Shown here piece by piece: positions 54,125 through 62,500 of a DNA stretch of 64,000 nt. Location: NCBI RefSeq assembly GCF_019263745.1, contig NZ_CP077107.1:3286001-3350000 (forward strand). The letters are read 5' to 3'. Both the position numbers and the translations under genes were made by a program. Source of the DNA: Methanospirillum hungatei (GTDB lineage Archaea; Halobacteriota; Methanomicrobia; Methanomicrobiales; Methanospirillaceae). The notes under the pieces were generated by a model. That model worked only from the letters and a program-made list of their open reading frames with translations, was not told where the DNA came from and made no database searches. Within the stretch, counting starts at the first letter, position 1; the number at the start of each line of letters is the position of its first letter.

Positions 54125-55084
54125 TTAAAAATGAATTTTCAGGGTAGGTGATCGGAGAATCGTAAATTGGGTTTCTCCCTGTAATGCCTGAAGAAGATTT
54201 TGAATCTGTGAATCTATCAGATTTTGTTCAATTGATTCTGAAAAAAGAGTTATTAACTTTGTAATTATTTCCTCATGAAGGATACATCGATCCCGAGTGA
54301 GCTCAAACCCTTTGGATGGAAACTCGTCAGATGCGAGAAATTCAATGGCCGGCTTATCAATCATCCCTGGTTTCCAGCAATTCATAAGATCCTGGATGAG
54401 GGCCTGGTCTCCTCGATTTAAAAATCCCGAAGATGGATTTAAATGCCCACCTATAACTGCCCGCATACATGCAGAGGATAACATTCCATACCCAAAAGAA
54501 AGGATTGCATTAACAGGATCACGATACGGGCGGATTGTTCTTCGTTTAAAGTTATATGTCGGACTAATTATTCTGCTAATGATCTCGTAATACATATCCC
54601 GAACCAGTTGATCAATCCGACGAAGTTCATCAATGAGCACCATATTTCCCAGTTCATTTAAATATCCCGATAAAATATCCAGTTCTCCCGAATAGAGAAT
54701 GTCGGTGCCGAATTTTTCGGTATGTTCTTCGATGGCAAAAATTCTCGATTTCATTGATCCAAAAGCACATGTTAATGCATACGAATACGGTGCTGTCGTC
54801 TCCTGAAGATTCTGTATTTCTTTAAATGAAGTATAATCATAGGGGGCAATATATCCTACCGGTTTACCGTCTGATTCACAAAATGAAATAAAAGTTCCCT
54901 CTTTCATGAGGGTTGAAATCGTTGAGGTCTGAATAGTATGCCCACCGATTAGCAGGAAATGAGATATATTACGAATAGGGATCTCAGTTACATTCCCTCT
55001 ATGAGAAATTATGATCTCAGTACGGTTTGATTTTATATGGGCTCCATACCCTCCCACTACTTTCCAGTTTACATTCATTGGCAC
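54125..55084 (-). CDS. solo Cas1-like protein with altered active site
   Basis: A 319-residue homologue of Cas1, the integrase of CRISPR adaptation and casposons. The N-terminal beta domain is residues 1-85 (TEIPIRNISHFLLIGGHTIQ), and the C-terminal helical domain is 100-300, with FKRRTIRPYRDPVNAILSFG (179-198) and GHLNPSSGFLNRGDQ (213-227). By alignment the catalytic Glu is replaced by D158 (IDQLVRDMYYE), the His by N223 (GFLN where GFLH is usual), and the Asp kept as D232 (QDLM). No cas2, other cas gene or CRISPR repeat is near. It may be a repurposed or inactive Cas1. Confidence 0.82.
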   Translation of the reverse strand: MPMNVNWKVVGGYGAHIKSNRTEIIISHRGNVTEIPIRNISHFLLIGGHTIQTSTISTLMKEGTFISFCESDGKPVGYIAPYDYTSFKEIQNLQETTAPYSYALTCAFGSMKSRIFAIEEHTEKFGTDILYSGELDILSGYLNELGNMVLIDELRRIDQLVRDMYYEIISRIISPTYNFKRRTIRPYRDPVNAILSFGYGMLSSACMRAVIGGHLNPSSGFLNRGDQALIQDLMNCWKPGMIDKPAIEFLASDEFPSKGFELTRDRCILHEEIITKLITLFSESIEQNLIDSQIQNLLQALQGETQFTILRSPTLKIHF

Positions 55085-55101
55085 TCAAAGGTTACGTTAA
55101 A

Positions 55102-56031
55102 TTATGACTCTGGGTAGTTCTCAATCCAATATCCGTCTGAATCCTGAAGATATGTAGATCCAGAATTTTCTATCAAATTTTCTGGGTTCATTCGAACATC
55201 TGTCTGGATAGAATGTTTCTCCCCTTTTATTGACAGACCAGTTAATGCAAAATGGTCTAATCCATAACCACTAGCCTTGACAGGTGTTCCATCCGGACTG
55301 ATCAGGCCATATAAAAGAATGAGTCTTCTTCCTGATGAATCAGTAAGCCATATGAATCTTTTTCCTGGAATAGTAGTTTTTGAATCTGATGTAATCGAGA
55401 AACCAAGTGTTTTAGTATAATATTGTGCAGACTTTTCCGGATAAGTTGCATGAAGTGTGATAGAATCAATTGATGTGATGCAGGATCCATGAAAAGTATC
55501 TTCTGTTCCAGGTTTCAGTTCAATTACCCGTCCGTCTGGATCCTGAACATATATTGAGTGGATAAGATTGTCTTCGGTAAACAGGGTTCCATCATAATTT
55601 TGATCACCCCATTGAAATGTGGCTTCTGCTTGGGCAAGATCCCATGCAAGTATTTCTGCATTTACTGATGGTGAAAGAGTACATGAAAATCCAAATATTG
55701 TCTTACCATCGACTGATTTCGTCATTCCGGTTTCAGGATATCTTTTTTGAACCAATAAAATATTGTATTTACTTCCTGATGATGCAAGAAGGGCAATATC
55801 AGTATACTGATCATGTAAAGCTCGCGGCGAAATTCCCTTAATAATCCCTTTTAATAATCCTTGTCCACCTGAAACCGCTTTTCCTACGAATCGACCGCTC
55901 GCTGATAATGTTCCGAGGTTTACTGGACCGAAAACCTCCATCTGCAGTATATTCTGGTAAAAACGAATACTTTGCTCAAGGCTTGTTACCTGTAATGCAA
56001 TATGGTCAAGTGATATCATATTATTATTCAT
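55102..56031 (-). CDS. tandem VOC (glyoxalase/dioxygenase-like) protein
   Basis: A 309-residue protein with two vicinal-oxygen-chelate domains, about residues 4-160 (starting SLDHIALQVTSLEQSIRFYQ) and 185-305 (SIDSITLHATYPEKSAQYYT). This is the layout of CatE-like dioxygenases and paired glyoxalase-fold proteins. Metal ligands likely include H8, H196 and E135/E178 region acids. The substrate is unknown. It lies 17 bp upstream of the Cas1-like gene on the same strand, so the two may be co-transcribed. Confidence 0.85.
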   Translation of the reverse strand: MNNNMISLDHIALQVTSLEQSIRFYQNILQMEVFGPVNLGTLSASGRFVGKAVSGGQGLLKGIIKGISPRALHDQYTDIALLASSGSKYNILLVQKRYPETGMTKSVDGKTIFGFSCTLSPSVNAEILAWDLAQAEATFQWGDQNYDGTLFTEDNLIHSIYVQDPDGRVIELKPGTEDTFHGSCITSIDSITLHATYPEKSAQYYTKTLGFSITSDSKTTIPGKRFIWLTDSSGRRLILLYGLISPDGTPVKASGYGLDHFALTGLSIKGEKHSIQTDVRMNPENLIENSGSTYLQDSDGYWIENYPES

Positions 56032-56096
56032 AGATTAGGTATTCTACTAAGGTGGTCAACAACAGAGAAAAATAAGTTTGCTTTTTTACTTGATAA

Positions 56097-57323
56097 TCAG
56101 GCAAACCTTTCAGAACTTTTTTCAAGAGCAGCAATGGCCGGAAGTTTTTTTCCGGTTAAAAATTCGATACAGGCACCACCACCTGTGGATATATGGGTAA
56201 ATCTAGAATCATATCCCATTTTTTCAATGACCGCAGCTGTATGCCCACCCCCGACGACAGAAAATTCTGCTTCAGCAGCAGCTTTAATTATTTCATAGGT
56301 TCCGAATGAGTAATCAGATTCTTCAAATAATCCGGCAGGACCGTTCAGGACTACGGTACGGGATGAGCGGATGAGATCAAGACATGGGATCAATCCTTCA
56401 GAGCCGAGATCTAATATCGGGCAATCCGCGGGAATATCCCGAACATGCATTTCAACACGAACGCCATCTTTCTTTATCGCTACATGTTCAGGAACAACGA
56501 TCTTATCATTAAACTGTGATAAAATTGAACGTGCAATTTCAATCTGTCCGGTATATCCTAATTGCTCAATGAGGTCCATTGATGGTTTTCCAATATCAAA
56601 ATCTTTGGCAGCGAGGAAGATATTTGCAACCACGCCAACTGCAAGAACATAATCAGCGATACCATTTAAAAGGACATGACGGGCAACATCAATAGAATCG
56701 TCAACCTTCGTTCCCCCTAAGATAAATGTCACCGGACGAGGAGCGCCTTGGAATACGCGTGATAGATTTTCAACTTCACGTTCCATTAAAAGGCCGGCAA
56801 TTGCAGGGAGGACTTCAGGAAGACCGACAATTGTAGGCTGAGATCGGTGAGCGGTTCCGAATGCATCATTGATGAAGATATCTCCCATCCTGGCCAGATT
56901 TCTAATCAGCACCGTCTTTGCTGATTCCTCTCCGGATAGTTTGAGGTTTTCTTCAGCATTAAACCGTACATTTTCCAGCATAATGACATCGCCGATGTTT
57001 GCCTTTTTTATGGATTCCTGTGCATATGATCCAAAGATATCATCAATAAATCTGACCGGTTTTCCAAGTAATTCTGAAAGCCTCTGAGCATGGGCATACA
57101 GGGAGGTAAAATCCTTTTTTCCTGGTCTGCTTTGATGGGTGATGATAACCGTTTTTGCTTTATCAAGTGCCTTTATGGTATAGAGATGTTCCCGAAAGCG
57201 CTTGTCATCAAGGATTACTCCTGCCTGAGGATCAATAGGAGAATTAAAATCAACCCTCAGAAGGACCGTTTTTCCAGAAACATCAACATCCGATAATCCC
57301 TTAATTTTTGAATATATGCCCAT
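56097..57323 (-). CDS. pgk: phosphoglycerate kinase
   Basis: About 408 residues from the Met at 57323; a frame open to 57359 would add 12. It makes 3-phosphoglycerate and ATP, or the reverse in gluconeogenesis. N-domain signature VLLRVDFNSPID, basic patch HQSRPGKK, and the C-domain nucleotide loop VVNGPAGLFE and SVVGGGHTAAVI. The archaeal form is slightly longer than the bacterial one. No defects. Confidence 0.96.
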   Translation of the reverse strand: MGIYSKIKGLSDVDVSGKTVLLRVDFNSPIDPQAGVILDDKRFREHLYTIKALDKAKTVIITHQSRPGKKDFTSLYAHAQRLSELLGKPVRFIDDIFGSYAQESIKKANIGDVIMLENVRFNAEENLKLSGEESAKTVLIRNLARMGDIFINDAFGTAHRSQPTIVGLPEVLPAIAGLLMEREVENLSRVFQGAPRPVTFILGGTKVDDSIDVARHVLLNGIADYVLAVGVVANIFLAAKDFDIGKPSMDLIEQLGYTGQIEIARSILSQFNDKIVVPEHVAIKKDGVRVEMHVRDIPADCPILDLGSEGLIPCLDLIRSSRTVVLNGPAGLFEESDYSFGTYEIIKAAAEAEFSVVGGGHTAAVIEKMGYDSRFTHISTGGGACIEFLTGKKLPAIAALEKSSERFA

Positions 57324-57475
57324 AGATATCTCCGGTTTAGTATCTCTCGGAAAAATCACAGCTTATTTTCAGCTGGAAGTACATAAAATCCTGTCATGAT
57401 CTGATTTAATTAAATCGATTATTTTGTTTCAGTGTGTGTGATGAAACTGGAAAAAGAGATGAATAGATATTTACA

Positions 57476-58714
57476 TCAAACCTCCCAATTCAACACCCAT
57501 TTCCACATTGGCATAATCTGAATCACCCCTTCAGAAACCCGAACTGCTCCCTCCTGGCTCATAGTAATTACCATCCCCCAGTCAAGGCCATACTGCTTCA
57601 TAGCTTCCTGCAAACCATCATATTCCCGCTCCCTGTTCATATCAGTTAATTCTGAGCAGACTTGATACAGAGCATTCACCTTGCCATTCTGGATGATAAC
57701 AAAATCACATTCCTTAGCAGAAAAATGGTAATAGACATCAAAACCACGGCGTTTTAACTCTGTCAGTACCAGATTCTCAAGGAGTTTTTCATGATCCCCG
57801 GAAACCCTGAAGGCCACCTGATTTCTCATGCCGGAATCGACCGCATAGATCTTTTTCCCGGTTCCATACTGTTTCTTCAGGGATGGATCATACCGGTGAA
57901 CTTCAGTTATCAGATGGGTATCTGTCAGAATATGGATGTAATCCCTGACTGTCATAGGACTTTTCATTCCGAGCAATGAGGCCAGGGATCTGTAATGGAC
58001 TTCGGTTCCAATGTTTGTGAGAAGAAACCGTGCCAATCTGATAAATCCGGCACCGTCCCTGATATTCCACCTGGCGATACAGTCCTGGTACAGGATCGTT
58101 TCATATATACTTCTGGTATGCTCGGCATCCCACATTCTTACGTATTCCGGAAATCCTCCTTCTTCCAGATAACGGTCCAGGTGCGACAGGATGGCAATCT
58201 GGTTTTCAGACTCCGTGCTTATCTCTATCGCATGCCAGGTGAGGTACTCGGCAAATGAAAATGGATAGAGCTCAATATTGGCCCAAATCTCCTGTGGTGA
58301 TTTATCTGAATGAGATGTTATGGTGCCGTGTGAAACAGTGCTGAAAATTTTATACCCAGCATTATGTAATTGTCTGATTGTCTCTCCGCATCCGGGCAGG
58401 TTCTGGATTTCATCAAGAAGGAGGATCTTGATTCCTGGTTTTCGTTTTTCCAGAAGAAGTAACCTGGTAGTCAAGTCTGATAATCCATGAAAGCGTATGT
58501 CGGCAAGGTTCAGATAATGATAGGCTTGAAAATGAGATGCAATCTGCCGAAGCAGGGTTGTTTTTCCACATCTCCGGACACCGGAAATAGTGATCACCTG
58601 GTTATGGTAAAGGTATTTGGAGAGGTTGATGGACCGGGGTGTTCCGGGATCTTTCCGTGCAAATGATTTCACCTGATCCTGAATGATACGATCAAGCTGA
58701 TGAATAGTAATCAT
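57476..58714 (-). CDS. ATP-binding protein, AAA_14/DUF4143 family (second copy)
   Basis: A 412-residue protein of the same family as the one at 7426-8760 but clearly different. Walker A is GVRRCGKTT (45-53), Walker B ILLLDEIQ (D101-E102), and the DUF4143 end has the pattern ECDFVIIQNGKVNALYQV. Role unsettled, as for the first copy. It stands alone beside the PGK gene and the AT-rich gap. Confidence 0.85.
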   Translation of the reverse strand: MITIHQLDRIIQDQVKSFARKDPGTPRSINLSKYLYHNQVITISGVRRCGKTTLLRQIASHFQAYHYLNLADIRFHGLSDLTTRLLLLEKRKPGIKILLLDEIQNLPGCGETIRQLHNAGYKIFSTVSHGTITSHSDKSPQEIWANIELYPFSFAEYLTWHAIEISTESENQIAILSHLDRYLEEGGFPEYVRMWDAEHTRSIYETILYQDCIARWNIRDGAGFIRLARFLLTNIGTEVHYRSLASLLGMKSPMTVRDYIHILTDTHLITEVHRYDPSLKKQYGTGKKIYAVDSGMRNQVAFRVSGDHEKLLENLVLTELKRRGFDVYYHFSAKECDFVIIQNGKVNALYQVCSELTDMNREREYDGLQEAMKQYGLDWGMVITMSQEGAVRVSEGVIQIMPMWKWVLNWEV

Positions 58715-59500
58715 ATGTATAATAGTGTTATTTATTTTTTGATAATTTGTATTTTAGTAAAATACGTTAAACGATATTTGTTTTTTGAATATAACTCAAT
58801 CTTCGTGATGTTGATGTAAGTAAAAATGAGTTCATTATCGAATTTTCGAGATTAGCATATAAATGGGCGTAGTTATCTCGTTTGATTGCCCTACTTCTCT
58901 ATGGTTACAGAAATTAATAAGAATTGAGGTATCGTATTTTGATTAATTGTAGGGCTATAATATCCGAGTGAATAAAATATGAATATATCTTAAATTTTTG
59001 AGATACTGGTGATGGCGAGCATTTGTGGGTTTTCTCACAAGAAATCTAATCTTAAGTATTAAAAAAAATATTGTCTGGATGAATTCATTTAAGTTTAAAA
59101 ATAAATAAGTAAATCCGATATTTATTAGTAATAGTGGAAAATTACCCGCCTATATCAAACATTGTTTTTTAAAATGCTGGGGTTTATATACAGCAAATCA
59201 AGTCATATTCATCTGGACAGAGAGCATCTCTCAAATTTGCGGATTTGCTCTTTTTTTTAAGTAATGTCGATTTTATGGGAATATTAAGTAATTTTAACAA
59301 ATTTTATGCGGTTTTTAATTCCTCCTTACACCTTCCTTATCTTATTTATTCGATATGGTCTGAAATTGTAGAGCATTTGGGTTTATCCTGGATTTTTCAC
59401 ATTTTAAAAGAGAATTAAGGGTTACACTACTGAATGTGAAATGATTTTCAGTTGTGATGAGCGAAGAGGAAAAATAGCATTAATCCGAAAAAAAAAGAAT
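58715..59500. other. AT-rich intergenic region
   Basis: About 785 bp with no gene that I can support. It is AT-rich, with many stops in all frames. It separates the ATPase gene from the end of the giant surface protein gene. No repeat or strong hairpin was found by eye. Confidence 0.55.
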
Positions 59501-62500
59501 TTATTCTATTACTCTTATCATCTCATTCATCATACTCGTTCCTCCAGAATTATTGTTATATGCACGTAATGAGACTGAGTAAATTCCTGGACGGGTATAT
59601 TTGTGTATTGGATTCCTGAATGATGAAGTTTGGCCATCTCCAAATTGCCAATACCACATAGTAGGCTCACCCAATGATTCATCGAAAAACTCAACTCTTA
59701 ATGGGAGTTTTCCGGTACATGGGGTGGCATTGAACATTACATGAACCTGATGAGGGTTGGCATCACCTACCGTCTGTATAGAGTGATCTGTAGTGATGTT
59801 CGTAAAGGTATAAGATTTATTTGCTCCTTTTGATTGTTCGTCAACAATTACATCAAGTAACTCAGCGCCGGGTTTTGATTGGGTAATAAATGTCTGATTC
59901 GATTCTTCTGGGTAGGTTTTATTACCGGAAGGATAACTGATTGTCCATTTATCGCTTGTTGAATTGATATAAAATCCGGCTGTTGTAGGTGTTGGTGTTA
60001 CTGTTGGAGTCGGGTTAACATTAGTTATTGTAAACCCGTTGATCAATGTCCCCATTTGTCCATCCAGATTTGTTACGGTAACATTCCACAAACCCGGTGC
60101 TGCATCGGTAATTGGAAGAGTGCAGGTTATATGTGATGGACTGTTAACGGACACAGTATTTGCTATAATCTCTGAATTTCCAGTTCTTGAAAGTTTAACA
60201 AGTGCTCCGGTTTGAAAACCACTTCCCTCAAGGTTACGGATATTAATTGGATTGCCATTTACCCCTGAAGATGGTGTTATGCTCGTAATTATGGGTGAGG
60301 CAGTTCCAATATTCACAACTTCAAGAGCATTACTGCTATAACTGGCTACATAAGCATAATTTCTGGATACTGCCACACTCCAGGGTTTATCTAGGAGAGC
60401 CCCTCTAGTTCCATTTACTATGCTTCCGGCATGGACTGGATTTTCAGGATCGAAAATATCGATGATTTCAAGGGCATCGCTAAATGGACTTGCAATATGT
60501 GCATAATTGCCGAAAATATATACACTTATAGGGTTGTATAAAAGAGATCCACCTTCACCATCAGAAATACTTCCTTTATGAATAGGATTTGCGGGATTTT
60601 TAATATCAATGATCTCAAGAGCATTGCTACCTGAACTGACAACATAAGCATAATTATTAGAGACAAAGACATATTGAGGATTATTTATTCGGGCCCCTCC
60701 TTCTCCATCACTAATGCAGCCTTTATGAACAGGATTAGCTGGATTGGATACATCGATTATTTCAAGGGCATTACTGGACGAACTGGCAACATATGCGTAA
60801 TTTCCAGATACAAAAACAGAGAATGCACCATTCAGTTTTGCCCCCTCTTCCCCGTCGGTTATACTACTTGAATGGACAGGTTTTTCTGGATTCGAGATAT
60901 TAACAATTTCTAGGGCGTTACTACCCTTACTTGCTACATATGCATTATTCCCTGAAACATACACGCTATAGGGCTCATTTAATTTTGCTCCTCCTTCTCC
61001 ATCTTTAATGTAGCCTTTATGGACAGGGTTTGTAGGATTAGAAACATCGATTATTTCAAGGGCATTACTTCCGGTACTTATTACATATGCATAAATTTCA
61101 GATATAAAGACATTATATGGATTATCCAGTAGAGCTCCATTCGTTCCATTTACAATAGATCCTGTATGGACTGGATTTTCCGGGATTGAAATATCAATGA
61201 TTTCCAGGGCATTACTAGAACTGACAACATATGCATAATTGTCTTTCACAAATACCCCATGTGGGCCGAACAGTTTAGCTCCTCCCTGACCGTCAACAAT
61301 ACTCCCTGCATGGACCGGATTTAATGTTCCTGTTTTTGTGATTGTAAATCCGTTGATCAATGTTCCCATTTGTCCATCTGGATTCATTACTGTAACATTC
61401 CATAATCCTGGTGATGCTCCGGTTATTGGGATTGTGCAGGTAATTTTGGTTGACGAAGGGTATTGGACATTCGTTGCGGTGATATTTGAATAACCGGAAC
61501 GTGAAAGATTCACAATTGCACCTGAATGGAAATTATTTCCCGATAAATTTGTAATGGTGGCTGATTCAGAATTGATTCCTGATGAAGGTATTATTTCATT
61601 TATTGGAATTAAATCATTTGACGTAATTCCGTTAAGTTTCATTTCTCCATTAAATCCATAAGGTTGTAATCCTATTGGTGATACTGTAACAGTATATTCC
61701 CCAACTTCATCAGGATCAATAAAGCATGTGAGATTATTCGAGTCCGATTGATAATAAGCAGTACCTGGAGTTAATTTTATAGATTTTCCAGATTTGTATG
61801 TTATGGTAATATTTACTTTTTCTGACAATAGATTTGAATCTTTTAACGAATTAATATCATAATTACCATCTCCAGTACAACAAATTGTGAGCAATGTTGC
61901 CCCTATTACTGGGAACCTAAAAACAGTATAGGCATTAGCTGTAATTTTAGCAGTTTCCCATGTTTTTATTATTAAATTCGGTTTTACTCCTGTTGGTTCA
62001 TTTGGGAGAATATTTGTAGATGACTTTAGCGGGTTTTGATAATAACCTACAACGTGATTGATGGTTTCCTGTTGATGACAGATTTTTTGATGGTTGTAAG
62101 AAGATGCTTCCTCATGGTCCCAATATATTCCCATTATTGGTAATGTATCAAATTGTTCTCCTACGTTATGGAAATATGATTGTGTGTTTGCAACAATTCC
62201 ATCTCCAAGAAATGTCCATGAATAGGCATCATTTATTTTTTGTCTGGTCACAGCAAAAAGTAAATTATTAAAAAAAATCGAAGCATCCGGATTATATCCT
62301 ACAATTACACGATATATTGTATTTTTATTTAGTTGATTCTTATTTATATTATTATTTAGTTCCTTTACTGTTTCACTATTTGTAGATAATTGGGTTAAAG
62401 CTGAACCAGGGTCAAATATACCAATAAGGTTTAAAATGGCCCGAAAAATAAATAATCCATCTTCATCATCTGCTAAGGCCGAACCTCCTGTGACTGGGGC

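Noticed and set aside
54125-58714. Casposon or CRISPR locus around the Cas1 homologue
   Set aside because: No CRISPR repeats, no cas2, no family B polymerase and no terminal inverted repeats were seen within this stretch.
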